Source: Rhizophagus irregularis (taxonomy: Eukaryota; Glomeromycota; Glomeromycetes; Glomerales; Glomeraceae). Taken from it: a stretch of DNA of 64,000 bases. This document shows, piece after piece, positions 35,806 through 48,479 of this stretch. The translations under genes were made by a program, and so were the position numbers. The stretch spans positions 4,051,501 to 4,115,500 of the forward strand of contig NC_089438.1 in assembly GCF_026210795.1 (NCBI RefSeq), read 5' to 3'. The notes beneath the pieces are model-generated. The model did not search any database, was not told the DNA's origin, and was given only the letters and a program-made list of their open reading frames with translations. Within the stretch, counting starts at the first letter, position 1. Every line of letters begins with the position of its first letter.

Positions 35806-38400
35806 GATTAATTATCGTTTAAAAAAAGAATGATAAAAAATATTTCATAAAATATTTTTAGAGCGCGGCTCTAAATAATAAATAATTAAATAAATATAAA
35901 TTTTGTATAAAAAAATATAATATATATACTTAATACACAGTATTTTATGTATATATATTATATATATATTTTTTTTTTGATGGTATATATTTTAAGAAAA
36001 ATTTGAGGATTATTTATATCGTTTGAATGATCGTTTGATTTGATCTACGATTATTATGAAATTTCAGAAAAATTTTTGTTGTGTTTCAGAAATGTAAATC
36101 TATAACATTTATAATATCATTCATTATGATAAAATTCATTAAAAAATTTTCGTTTTTTTTAAAAAAAAATTAATATGAATTAGAAAAAGATTAGAAAAAG
36201 AAATAGAAAATAAGAAAAAAAAAGAAAAAAAATTTGATACTCTACAAACAAATTAATTATTTCTCACGTGAATCTTATTTTTCATTTTCTTTGAAACTTG
36301 TATCAGCTGGTTTTCTTCTCAATGATCTTCATTAAATGAATTACAAAAAAAAACATTTTATGTGAATGTAAATTAATATTATAAATTATAATTTTTCTTT
36401 GGTGTATAATTTATAATGTAAATACCATCTTAAGGCTGTCAATACTTTGTTTGACATAACCCTACCCCCTTTTTTTCAATGTATAATTTAGGTTAAAATT
36501 AGAAGAAATTTCCTAATTAATAATTTTTTGTGTTCAATTAATAAATTATAACATTTTAATTCGGGCCAAAATTAACAATAATTCTGGCCATTCTTTTTGT
36601 TAAATTCCTTCCCCCATCTCAATCTTGTTATGTTAAACAATTATCGGATCGGTGTGACCTAATTAATTATTCTTTTTATACGGGATTTCCCAAAAATCAC
36701 CGACATTCATAATCTTCGCCATACATAGTCTCCCTAAAAATCCTGAAAGTTTTAAAATCCTGACTAAACGACGATCCGATGGTTAAAAATTCTTGCTTTT
36801 AAAATTTCGAAATTTAGTCTTGGGTTTCAAATAAATTTGTAATATGTATAATTCCTTTAAATCGGAATAATAAATTTTTTTAACATTATTAACACAAAAT
36901 AAATATTATCAGTTATTAACGCAAAATATTTGTAAGTTTAACGTTAATACGACTATTGAAGCAAATGATTTAGAAATTCAATAAATTATATTGCAAATTA
37001 TCTATAAATTTTCAATTATTTTTTTTTAAACAAAATAATTAAAAGTCTCAATCTCAAAATCAAAATTATAAAGAAAAGTTTGTATACAGTAATTACAGTA
37101 TGATGTTATTCCACGATCTCCCCGATCGTCAAATTCTTCTTTACCAATCAGGCTCTTTTTTGCCTTGGACGCTGCTCATCATGAAGAATACATCAGCTTG
37201 AAACATCCACTATTTTCTATTCTCTTTGTGATACCACAAGTTCGCAAACTTTCACATTGTTTTAAAAGATATTTTGTGTTAATTTAAATATTTTTGTGAT
37301 AGTAATTTTATTAGCGATTCAAATGGCCGAATATAAAACTTTTAAGTATCACATCATTTTAAAACGTTTAATTTAAAGATTTTTTTTTAAAAAAAAAAAA
37401 ACTTCGAGATTTGACTGTCAGGATTTTCTGATAAATTCCATTATACGCGTTCTGATGTCAGTTATGATATGATAACAAATATATCAAATAACACGAGTAA
37501 AATCAAGATTTCTCATATTTTAAAAAATTTTCATTTAATATTATTGGTCTTTATATTAATTATTATGATATTAATTTGAAACAATTTGAACAAAATTTAA
37601 AAATGAAAAAAAAATTTTTATTACCTTTTTTTAATAAAAAATCAAAAATTTGTTAAATTAATAATAATAATAATAACTAATCAAATTCGTAACATCTAAA
37701 CTGGTTATAATCTATATTTGCTGTCTTACTCGGACGAAAAGTCCTTTTTTAGGCAAGACTAATTAGTAAAAATGAAGGATTTAACTATTTAACTGATCAA
37801 ATTAAGTGACAAAATGGTAAATGTAGTAATTATAGCGTAATCGAATATAATAGGCAAATTTTGAAACGTGTCTTAATTATAAAATAGGTTAAGGTAAATT
37901 AAATTAGGTAGATCCTTTCTGTTTAAAAGTTTAGCCGATCTCTAAACATTTTGACGAACAGCGTTCGTCATCGTTGATCGTTGATCGTTATAGTCAAAGT
38001 TTTTTTTTTGTAGCAAAATTACCATTTTCACAAGAAAATAAAATATAGGTTGGATTTGACAAATAATACATGTTGAAAGTTCAAAAATTGCGACAGATTC
38101 GAAGAAAAATTATTGCAAGTCATTTGGGACTTTAGAAATATTAGACTTTCGCGGGTTTGGACTTATTATTTCAAAAAAACCAACAGTTTGATTAATTTTA
38201 TCAAATTACACTCGTTAAATATATATACGGACGGAATGTTCATGAAATAATGTTATACAATAATTTATTAATATTAATTAAATTACAAACAGAGAATTTT
38301 GAAAGATGTCTAATCTTTCGTACTCTAATCTTAGTGTTTAAATAATATTTAATATAAAACTATATAATAAATAATAAGTATAGTACTAGTATAATATATA
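35806..38400. other. AT-rich intergenic region
   Basis: No supported gene. Weak items: a mirrored ATCGGATCG / CGATCCGAT pair at about 36643 and 36771 that could bound a tiny MITE; a GACGAAC-AG-CGTTCGTC hairpin at about 37950 followed by direct GTTGATC repeats; and a short coding-like open frame at about 37101-37200 that has no recognisable family. Confidence 0.4.
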
Positions 38401-38404
38401 ATAT

Positions 38405-40701
38405 TTATAAATTCTTTTCATAATCCGCTATATTTAAATATCTAGGAAAAAGCACGAAAATAATTAATAGTAATTTAAGAACTATTTAAAAAATTTAATA
38501 TCTACAAAAAAAATTCTTACTATCAGGAAGTTCAAATGTATCTTGTTCCTCTGAATGGAAATTTGGATTATTATACACTTCATCTTCATCTGTAAAAATA
38601 TATTATAATTAACAACAATATTAATATAAAATTAATTACTATTATTATGAAATAAATTACATACCATCAACATTATCATGATATTTATTTATTTGTTGTT
38701 GTATTGTTTCTCTTTTATCTTCATTTTGAACATCTAAAAATTAGTGATGTCACGTTAACACTAAAATAATTAAAGTAACAATATAATCATTTTACTTTGT
38801 CATTTTTTAAATTCTTTTTAAATATTTTGGATAACTCTTTACTATTAACTAAATGATTTGTAAATAAATATTTATTTATGGAAAATATGAGAATTAATAA
38901 ATTACCTTTAAATCTAGTGCTTATTTCTGATGTACTATTTTCTTTATTAATCGATTTACCAATATCATCAACTAAAAAAAAAGGTTATATCAATTAAATA
39001 TTTTATTTTAAAGTATAAAATAATATAAATCCAATAATACTTACTATTGTCAGGAATACAAAAGTCAAATGATTTACTATAAAATGCTATAAATTTTATT
39101 ATAAGAATAATTAACTATTTAATAATTATAAAAGGTAAATAAATTTAAAAATAATTCATACCCTCTAATTCTCCTATTGATTTAAATAAAAAAAAAAAGA
39201 TATCATTAATTATATTTAGTATGATATTAGTACTTTTAAAATATTTAATACAAGGTCCATAATATAATACCTTCTGTTGCATTTCTTGGTTCAGGAAGAT
39301 TTTCAAAATGATGAAGTCTACTTGTAGATAATATGTTACTGCTAGTATGATTTTCTATTTCGAAACTATTATTTTCTTCTGGTTGAGTTAATAGTTCATC
39401 TGATTTATTTTGATAAAATAGATTAAGCTTATCTATTTTATCTGAAAGTGTATCAATATCAGGTCTTTTTGATGGATCAGCATCCCAACATTGCTTCATT
39501 AGATTTTTGTATTCTAAAACAGTTCCTGGTACAATTTTTGGTCTTATACCATTAACAATATTAGATCATAATCATGTTCATAATCAAAAAATGGTGGTTG
39601 TCCAGATGAAATTTCCCACATAAGAATTGCAATACTATAAATATCAGATTTATAAGTCTGTTCTTTTCCAATAATAGCCTCAGGTGCTATATAAGGAAGA
39701 TTTCCATATATACTTTCTAATGGTTTATCTGCAGGTCCACAAAATCCAAGGTCACTTATATCGAATCTACCCCTTTTAAATAATATATTTCCAGAATGCA
39801 AATCTCTATGAATTGTATTTTCGTTATGAATACTTGATAGTGCAATAATTATATCAAAAGCAATTTGAATTCTTTTTTTCCATGTAAGTTTTTTATGGTT
39901 TTGTTGTAAATATTTTCTCAAATCCATATCATATTTGTTCATTACAAGCATATAATTTCCAGTTGATGGATCCTGTGTTAAACCATAACATTGGGTAATA
40001 TCATTATGTTTATTGCTTAAATTTAAATGTGATTTGGCCTATAAATTAAAAATATAATTAAAATATAAGATATTATTAATGAAATTTAAAATATTTTAAA
40101 TTCAAACCTCTTCAAACCAATTTTGATTTGCATTTTCAACATTTTCTAATTTTTTAAGTACTACTATTTGTTCTTCAATTCTTCTTAATTTTTGTGCTTT
40201 AGAATTCCATTTTTCATATGATCCTTCAATCCATCTTGCTGTATAAATTTCTGAAAATCCACCTTTTGTTAGATATTTAATATTTTTAAAACTATTATAT
40301 GGAATCCATTCTGGTATTTTCTCTGGCATAAGTACTTTCATTTGGCATTCTTGAATTAAATTATCAATAATATCATTTCCAGATGTCCAATTTGAAAATT
40401 TTGCTTTTAAATAATTTCGAACACAAAGTTTACAATATAATGTAGCTAAACATTCTTGATTACAATTATCACAAGTTCTTTTTGTTCCTTCATTATACTT
40501 AATTTTACAAGAATCATAAACATTAGTGTATATTATTATTGCTTCATATTTTTCATTCTCTGTAAGTGAATCATCAGCAAGAAGTGTTTGTCGCACAAAT
40601 TCAAATTGTTTGTGTATATTATTGCAAATATTTAAATTTACTAATGCAATTGCTCTTTTAAGTGCAGCATTAACTGATTGATTTTTACCATAAGACATCA
40701 T
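38405..40701 (-). pseudogene. TKL-type protein kinase gene with a 7-bp deletion (kinase copy 2)
   Basis: Exon 1 (40701-40108, starting MMSYGKNQSV) carries the Cys-rich NCNQECLATLYC segment and the glycine loop GGFSEIYTA. Exon 2 (40038-39271) carries HRDLHSGN, DLGFCGP, APE and SDIYSIAILMWEISSGQPPF. At about 39560-39564 seven bases present in copy 1 are missing, shifting frame and giving an early stop; the sequence later returns in another frame with DPSKRPDI. C-terminal mini-exons follow (near 38661-38735, 38520-38590), ending with YLNIADYEKNL and TAA at 38405-38407. The family phosphorylates Ser/Thr or Tyr; this copy would be truncated within the C-lobe. An unusual intron over the gap cannot be excluded but is unlikely. 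Confidence 0.8.
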
Positions 40702-41481
40702 GAAATATATATAAAGATTTAATTTCTTTAAAATAAATTTTTCTGTTATGGATTTTGAAACAAAAAAAAAAAGAATAGAAAGGCTGAGCCGGAATAATGA
40801 CTCCGAAATTCTATTTATTGAGCTGATCATGCGATCATGCGTAACCCAAATAATGTTACAATGTTACATAAAGCAACAGTGTACTACCTCAATTTATGAT
40901 ATCCGCATGAAAAAAAAATTGAAATTTTTTATCATGTTTGTAATTAATATTTTTTTGGAAAAAAATTCGTTTTTTAATTCATGATTATAGGTTTTGGTTC
41001 TGTAAATAGTTGTTCTATTATATAATTTATGATAAAATGCAAAAAAATCTACTTGCAATATTTTCTCAAATTATAATTTCATATGTATAAATAAATAAAT
41101 TTTTTCATCTTCAGTAAATATTATCACCTCAGTCCATTCAGAGACTTTAAAGTCAGATTTTGGTGCTTTTATTATTGCTGTTTTCATAATGGTTGTCGAT
41201 CACGTCACACAAAAAAAATTCTCATACGAAAAAAAAATTTCGTTTCTTATATTTAAGGTCTAAATTTTTATAGTTCTACTATATTTTTTTAAAATATTTC
41301 AATAAAATACACGTGTATACTACGAGTTTGAAAAGTTTAGTCAAAGATAGACCAGTATTTTTACCCTTTAACTTCAAGATCTCACTTGAATCTCACTTGA
41401 ATCTCACTTAGATCACAACGAATAAAAAAGACACTACGCTAGAATCACACAACAACTACACTAACCAAATTATTCTCAGGC
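40702..41481. other. Kinase 5' flank, AT-rich
   Basis: Upstream region of kinase copy 2. Short GATCATGCG repeats near 40827. At about 41383-41412 the sequence TCTCACTTGAA is repeated. No gene. Confidence 0.4.
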
Positions 41482-41489
41482 CTTCCGGG

Positions 41490-43072
41490 TAGGGATTGGA
41501 ATCGATTCCCATTATTGGAATCGATTTTAAAATCGATTAATCGCGATTAATCGTTTCACAAATATCGATTTTAAGATTCGATTTTCGATTTTTGATAATC
41601 GAAACTAATCGAATTTATATTTCACAAAAAATACAAATTACGGTGCAAATTTATAATTATACTTAAAAGATTATTTATAATAATAGAATTTTTATATTTT
41701 AATGAATTTATTCAATTAAAAGTAATATAATTTGAGAATGTCAAATTCACCGAACACACCCACGTTTTTGATTGGTTACGCGATTACGTCATCATCAATA
41801 AATGTTTATTTGTTTATTATTTCTAGTACTTTCCCAACTTTAAACCCTTCGCTCAGCTGGTATGTTTTTCTTTTTTTTTCTTTTATTGTTTTTATATTTT
41901 ATTTCTTGCTAACTTTATTTTTTATTTTGTCTCTTACACTTCGTTTCTTATATTTTGTTCCTTACATTTCCTTTCTAACTTTATTTTGTTTTCTTTTGGG
42001 TCCTTAGTTCTTCTCGGTGTGTTCTTTCTTTTATTTTTTTTTATTATTTTTTTTATTTTGTCTATCATATTTCGTTTATTTTATGGTTTTTATTTGGTCG
42101 GTTGGTTTCCTTCATTTTTTTATTCCCTACTATTTTTTTATCTTTTGTTTCCATTGTTACTTTTATTTCCTTAATTTTTCATTTCTTTTTCACTCCACTT
42201 CATTTTTTTTCGTTCCTTTTCGCTCGTCCCTCATTTCTTTCACTCCTTTTCACTCCCCGTGTTTTATATCGCGTATGCAAATGATTAGAAATTGACAGAG
42301 AAGTTGGCAAATTTTTTTCTGTCTTTAAATGGGCTGAAAATATGTTATAAAGGCCTTCATTTTCTTTTGTTCCTTTCGTTTCCCTTCGTTTTTTTCATTC
42401 CTTTTCACTCCTTCATTTTTTTCGTTCCTTTTTATCCCCTTCGTTTTTTTCATCCCTTTTTCACCTCTCTTTTGCTTCTTTCATTTTTTTTACTCCACCT
42501 TTGTTTCTTTCATTACTTTTTATTCCTCTTCATTTATTTTGTTCTTCCCTTCACTTCTTTTGTTGATCTTCATTCATTATTTTTTTCATTATATTTTGTT
42601 TCTTACTCTTCTTTTTGTTATTGCACATTCTCTTCGTTTTATTTTCATTATTTCTGTTATTTCCATAAATAAATAAATAAATAAAAATTGTTAATATTTA
42701 TATTTTTAATCAATAAAACGTATCTTTAATTAATAAATTATTATTATTATCATTATAAACGTGTAAGTATTTAGTTTGCAAATAAAAATTTCATTACATT
42801 TTAAAAGTTACTTTAAAAAAAATTTTTGATATTTTGATTACAAATGATGTAATACATATTATTCTAACAAAGAGTTCGTCTGCTTCATCACATAATGACG
42901 TAATACTTCCTTGTTTAATACTGCAAAATGCTAACTTGTGTCATTAATAAACATTTATTAACGATACTGCGCCACAATAAATAGATTCGATTTTTATTCG
43001 ATAATCGATTTAAAATCGATTCTTGTCGATTTTCGATAGATACGATTTTAATCGAATCTTTTCCAATCCCTA
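41490..43072. mobile_element. Non-autonomous hAT element, 1583 bp
   Basis: Ends TAGGGATTGGAATCGATT and, mirrored, TAGGGATTGGAAAAGATT. Exact 8-bp target duplications CTTCCGGG at 41482-41489 and 43073-43080. Subterminal AATCGATT-type palindromes occur at both ends. The interior is dominated by a pyrimidine-rich block (41866-42670). No transposase. The long open frames in the block are Phe/Leu/Ser-rich products of TTC/TTT/CTT repeats and are not treated as genes. Confidence 0.9.
41866..42670 (+). repeat. ~800-bp polypyrimidine tract
   Basis: The plus strand is almost entirely T and C with variants of TTTCATTCCTTTTCACTCC recurring. It is interrupted at about 42270-42350 by a short mixed segment. 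Such a strand asymmetry can form triplex or H-DNA, and resembles a degenerate minisatellite. Confidence 0.8.
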
Positions 43073-43080
43073 CTTCCGGG

Positions 43081-43470
43081 AAGCAATAAAATGGTATTTT
43101 AAGACATTACATTACATATTTATATGAAAATACTTAATTTATAAAATTTTTTTATTAGGTCTATTAACTCATTAATAACCAAATTTTTATATTCATAGCT
43201 TTAGAAATAGAAAGAATTCTCCTTTTCTTTCAAGTTGCTATAAAGTTTATCTATTTTTTACTACGTCGTATTATGGGACTTTTTATAAAATTTATCTAAT
43301 TAATTAATCTTTTTTTATCTTAGACGCTATTTAAGTGAAATTTAGTATAAGAAACTATACTTGGGGTGAACAAATCTAATTTAAAATAATATATTTTAAT
43401 GCTTTATCGACTTAGGTTATCTACCCTGTACAAAACTTTTAAAAGACGAACGTGAATTAAATATAATCTT
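43081..43470. other. AT-rich spacer
   Basis: No gene seen between the non-autonomous hAT and the phosphorylase fragment. Confidence 0.4.
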
Positions 43471-43474
43471 TCAG

Positions 43475-43740
43475 AAATTCCAACAAGAGCAAATTTGGCG
43501 TTACTTAAAAATATTGGTATAGAAGTTATTATAGCATTTTCAGCTGTGTGTTCATTACGTGAAGAAATTAAACCAAAAGATTTCGTTTTACCAATAAAAC
43601 TATTGTATTTGCCAATGATAACCCTTTCATTTCACGTACTGTTAAAGGAAAGTTATTTTGGACAGGAAATTTAGAACTTGATGCTGGTCATCCATTAAAG
43701 CGTGAGTTCAGTCCAGCACCATATACCACCTGTAGTTTGA
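43475..43740 (+). pseudogene. Fragment of an S-methyl-5'-thioadenosine phosphorylase-like gene, fused to unknown sequence
   Basis: After a splice-acceptor-like CTTTCAG (ending 43474) the frame reads [17 protein letters not shown] and then [22 protein letters not shown]: this matches the purine-phosphorylase core of MTA phosphorylase, where SAVGSLREEI and DFVLPDQ are conserved. Similarity ends at about 43595. In another frame the next ~45 codons ([20 protein letters not shown], then HPLKREFSPAPYTT) are coding-like but belong to something else. No other exon of the phosphorylase was seen. An exon fragment moved by duplication or a transposon is likely. Confidence 0.5.
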
Positions 43741-43744
43741 GGTT

Positions 43745-44484
43745 AATTTTCCTTTATTTTCCGAATTTAAAATATTATTCTAGTAGTGTATGACATAATT
43801 ATATGGCAATTTGTAAACGAACTTATTTTTTGAAAATTTTTATTTTTTTAAAAAAAAACCCTTGATATGATGGGTCTTGACATTAAATTTAGCATTACGC
43901 TTTTATAATACATTTTTCATCGACTCAAAAATGACTTCCTTTTTTAATGCATTGTACCCTCTAATATTCGTGCTTTCAATATAAAGTATCATCGAATTTA
44001 ATTTTGCATAGTAATTGCTATTTACAAAATATTATTTTATTTACCTTCACGAGTCAACTGCAAACGATCTGCAGAAAATGGGAATTTGGCGTGGCGTCAA
44101 ATAAAAGTAAAAAATTATAAAAATTGTGAAAAAATTATAGTAAAAAATCAAACTATTTGAAACTTTGTGAATGGTTCACATAAAGAGCATTATTTAAGGA
44201 ATGAAAATCGGGTATCAGAAAAAAATTACTAATGAACATAAATTTGCACCGAAATCCTCATATATGAATTTTTTGCAATTGACTCATGGATCACGAATTA
44301 ACGTTTTTTCACAATTCATTTAAAACTATTTTAAGTTTTTTATCCTTTTTCCATTTTATTTATTAAAATAATGCTACATGGAAATATGATTGTGAACCAG
44401 TAGACAAAATCATTATGAATATAGGATTTTTATTAAGTTCTCATATTCATAGATAAAGTCTGTCCTTTTCAGTTTCATGTAACC
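43745..44484. other. AT-rich spacer
   Basis: No gene or repeat structure identified up to the hAT target duplication. Confidence 0.4.
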
Positions 44485-44728
44485 GTATTCAGTAGAGCTT
44501 TTCACCGGATTATCCTATGAATAATTTAGGATAACCCACTAGGAAATTTTAAGATCCGGATATCCTATCAAATAGGATAACGGGTAATCCGAATAATCAA
44601 CCTAGACTAATCCGAATTATCCCAGGATAATATATACGCAAATAGTGATTAGTGACCCGTGACCCGACAGACGATGGTACATTAATAATACAGTATGCTC
44701 ATCTGACTAAACCGATCAAAAGTTCGTT

Positions 44729-45839
44729 ATGTCTGAAGCTAGTACACCCGTTCAAGTGCCACCACAACTGGAAACGAGTCATTCACGTTAGCGGATGAAA
44801 TTAAAAAATATAAGACACATGTTCTTATTGAATTTTTACAGAAAGAAGAGGACTTGGAGCTTGACGACGATGACTTGGAAATTATTCGCAAAGAAAAAGT
44901 TAATGGCCGTGACTTTTTCAAGTTAACCGAAGAAAAGCTTGAATGACATGGAATGAAAATGGGACCTGCATCGAGGCTTGCGGACTTTGCCAAAGAGTGT
45001 AAGGAGAGGAAGAAGCGCTCGTTTTCCTCGTATAAGACTCTGAAAGACTTAAAAGAGGTATTAGCAAAATATGGAATTGATGGTAATGGGATAGGTGCAA
45101 TCCGTCAATTCCCACAAAGTGAGTCTTCCCAGCTTATTAATTATTATTTCATGAATTATTATGCTAGTGAGCGGGCTAATTTTATCGTTCTTCTTTCTAG
45201 AAACATATACACTCGAAGACAATGATGAGGAATTGATACAATGTGTAAAGGAAATAAAGCGCAGGTTGGGAAATATGGGGACATTGCTTGCTGATAGCAA
45301 CGAAGCCATGCGGTGTGAATATATTTCAGCCATCCTTCACGCTTCACTATATATTGTCAAGAGAATAACAGAAAAGGAGATCACTTTGGCTCCCCAGTTA
45401 GAAGTTGTCGGTGAGGAAAATACCGGTCGCGTCGATTATGCGGTCAAGGCCCTTGAGGAACTTATTTGCATCACGGAAGGGAGATTATATCAAGTGGTCA
45501 TGGGCTTTGCTCAGAATCTGGTCCAATGCGAAAGTGCGTTGCAGATTAATAAGAAACGTAAGGCAGATACTGCTTTCGGGGAGGATTTTGACTATATTTA
45601 TGGAATCGTTACAACAGCTACGGATTGGTATTTCATCCTATACGCTTCAGACGGAATATCTTAGTATCCGATTTACCGAGTCTGCTTTGAAAGAGGGTTC
45701 GGAAGAAGAAAAGGAGTTGTTTAGAAATGTGAAGCGAGTGATAGAAGTTGTTGTTGGTTTATTGAAGGATAGGGTAGATGTAGATAAGGAACCAGCGATG
45801 AAGAAGCAACGGGTTCAAGAGTATTTTGAGAAAAAATAA
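44729..45839 (+). pseudogene. SAM-domain / Crinkler-like nuclease gene, decayed, carried as hAT cargo
   Basis: The N-terminal part encodes a SAM-like domain (KYKTHVLIEFLQKEEDLEL, later VNGRDFFKLTEE). An 82-bp GT-AG intron lies at 45119-45200. The second exon has a region with GRVDYAVKALEELICITEGR, which fits a PD-(D/E)xK nuclease core as in fungal Crinkler-type proteins, followed by DFDYIYGIVTTATDWYF. Lesions: a frameshift near 44775-44785, TGA at 44944-44946 in the SAM domain, and a frameshift near 45655, after which the C-terminal part continues in another frame to 45839. The gene lies wholly inside the hAT ends. The nuclease assignment is from motif resemblance only; this copy is not expected to be functional. 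Confidence 0.7.
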
Positions 45840-46069
45840 TCATGTAAATAAATTAATATAGAAATGTCATGTATACGGGCTGCATCCGAAACTTGTAATT
45901 TATTTTTGAGTTGCTTTAATCATTGTAACAATAGATAATAATAATTGTAATAAATTTATTCTTCATTTATAAAAGAGAATTTTATTTAGTAAAATAATTC
46001 GAATATGTAAAATGATATATCACGTTCAAGAACAAATCTCAATTCTAATACATATATGAATAAACATAA

Positions 46070-47547
46070 TTATTGACTAAACATTTCGCCCACTCCAACT
46101 AAATTGCCATTCCTTTTCAAAAAATTAAAGCTTCAAATAAATCCTCCTTCATACTTGTCCTTTTTGAGGACATTATCAACCCAGCATCGCTAAAGACCCT
46201 TTCACTTGCCCCCAACGTTGCTTGAATACATAGATACTTTCGTGCTAATTGGGCTAAGATCGGAAATTGACTCTTATTTACGTCCCACCATTTTAAAGGG
46301 TCTTGATCATTTTTGATTTGCGCCATTACTAAATATCGTTCAACTTCATTATCTTCAGTCTGAAGATCATGAGATTCATCATCTGAGAACAAGCTTCTTT
46401 TATAAACTCGTGTTGAAGTTTTTCTTTTTTTCGGTTTTTGCTCACATTTCTCTAAGTGAATGTTAGTGTCATTCTTTGCTAATTCATAAACTTCACGAAG
46501 ATTAGCTTTTGCTAATTCCTTTTGATCATTGTTTGCAAACATTGTTTTTTCTTACGTGGATCCAAAAGTGCGGCAATAAGTGCCTCTTTTTCAATTACCT
46601 CAAAATAATTTTCAAGTGCTTTATAAAGATTTGATTTAATATTATCCAAAAGTCCGAAAGTATTAATAGGAGTATTTATTTTGATTTTTCGCCTGGCATC
46701 AGGTTCATCATCTTCATCAACTTCTTCAAATTGATGATTTTCAAATGCATTATCATTTGTCTCCAAATCTAAGTTAGAGTTTATTGTTGGACTAAACATA
46801 CTTTTGAGTTTAATGATACCTGGATATATGTAACTCATGGTTGCATATTTCGTACCTTCTAATATTTCTGTTAATTCAGCAAAGGGACCCAAAATTTCAA
46901 GTAAATCCCTTATAATATCCCATTCATTATTAGTAAGGTTAATTTTGTTTAACCTTTTTGCATCCTCTTTAGCATTATTATCCTTACTTACATTTAAGGA
47001 TGAAATTACAATATCAATATAAGGTTTTAAAGCTATTAACCTTTCCCATGCTATATATGTACTTGACCACCGCGTTTCAACATCAGTAATTGCTCTATAA
47101 AAAATTCTATGCAAGTCACTTTCCTCTTCTGGTTCTTCTGAATTTTTTTTTTGTGCATTTAAAAGACGCTCATTTTGCTTTGGTGAAGTAAAAAAATTAA
47201 TTAGTCTTTTTGCACATGCAATTAGAATTTTGGCAGTAAGCAACCCTTTTCCAACTACTAATTGGATTGTATGTGCCGTACATGATAATCTATGCAACCA
47301 AACAATTTGGGTAAGACATTTTTTCATGTTAGATGCATTATCGGTAGTACAGAAAAAAACTTTATGTTGCAATTCCCACTGAGTAATTATTTTTTCCAAC
47401 GCTTGTTGAATAGCATCTCCGGTATGTGGATATTCCAAATATTGAATAGCTAAAGTGATTTCTCTTATTTCAAAATCAGGTGTAATAAAATGACAGGTAA
47501 CACCAAGAAAACCTTGCTTACTACGAGAAGTCCAGAGATCACAACAT
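46070..47547 (-). pseudogene. hAT transposase, C-terminal part
   Basis: Begins right at the insertion junction with DLWTSRSKQGFLGVTCHF, the RNase-H-like start typical of hAT enzymes, continues through the TDNASNMKKCL and CTAHTIQLVV region, and ends in the dimerisation domain (FPILAQLARKYLCIQAT, ASERVFSDAGLIMSSKR). A one-base slip in the A run near 46545 changes frame, and a second in the T run near 46115 truncates the last ~15 residues; the old stop would be 46070-46072. N-terminal part is at 57071-57797. Confidence 0.85.
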
Positions 47548-47599
47548 CAGGAAATTTTATAGCGCAAAAAATTGCGTAAGTTTACGATTTTGTAAGTTT

Positions 47600-48120
47600 A
47601 TGAAAGTTTATGGCATAATATTTCGAAAAATTTCAAAATATTACGTAAGTTTACAATTTCGTAAGATTTATGTGATATTACGGTTAAAATATTACGTAAG
47701 TTTACAATATCGTAAGATTTACGCAATATTACGGTCAAAATATTCTGCAAATTTACGAAACTGTAAACCTGCGTAATATTACGGTTGAAATATTTCGAAA
47801 ATTTACGAAACTGTAAACCTGCGTAATATTACGGTTGAAATATTTCGAAAATTTACGAAACTGTAAACCTGCGTAATATTACGGTTGAAATATTTCGAAA
47901 ATTTACGAAACTGTAAACCTGCGTAATATTACGGTTGAAATATTTCGAAAATTTACGAGACTGTAAACCTGCGTAATATTACGGTTAAAATATTTCGAAA
48001 ATTTACGAAACTGTAAACCTGCGTAATATTACAGTTGAAATATTTCGAAAATTTACGAGACTGTAAACCTGCGTAATATTCCGTTTCGAAAATTTACGAG
48101 ATTGTAAACTGCGTATGCAG
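47600..48120. repeat. Subterminal 50-bp tandem repeat, left end
   Basis: Unit GCGTAATATTACGGTTGAAA plus 30 more bases recurs every 50 bp from 47771 (47821, 47871, 47921, 47971, 48021, 48071) with few changes. More diverged copies occupy 47600-47770. Each unit contains TTTCGAAA and GTAATATTAC palindromes, suited to repeated transposase binding. Confidence 0.9.
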
Positions 48121-48479
48121 TAGAACGTATACAAGGGGCATGTGATACTATTGAATAATCAAAAATAATATAAACACCTTTTCTTTTATATAAACACCTT
48201 TTTTTTTAAGTTTGGGAAAGCAAATTTATTTTTATTTACGAATTTTTTATTATTTACAATTTTTATGTTAAAAATTAAAGTAAATTCTAATTTTTATTAT
48301 AACTTAATAAAAAAATATACATTTGATACTTGTTCGCTACTATTTTATAAAATAGTACCCAGGCTGTACGGCGTGGACGTCAGTATCAGTCACAGCCCAA
48401 AAAAAATGTGAGTCTCCAGCCAATATTTGGTACGGACTGGGCCTAGCTACTCACTTAATAAATAAAAAAATAAAAATAA

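Noticed and set aside
36640..36785. Mirrored ATCGGATCG words as a MITE
   Set aside because: Arms of only about 9-12 bp and no target duplication; left as an intergenic note.
41732..42672. Five long overlapping open frames rich in Phe, Leu and Ser
   Set aside because: They follow from the polypyrimidine tract of the non-autonomous hAT, where stop codons are rare by composition; no domain or splice structure.
47771..48120. CRISPR-like regularly spaced repeats
   Set aside because: The 50-bp units are contiguous without unique spacers, and this is a eukaryotic transposon end.
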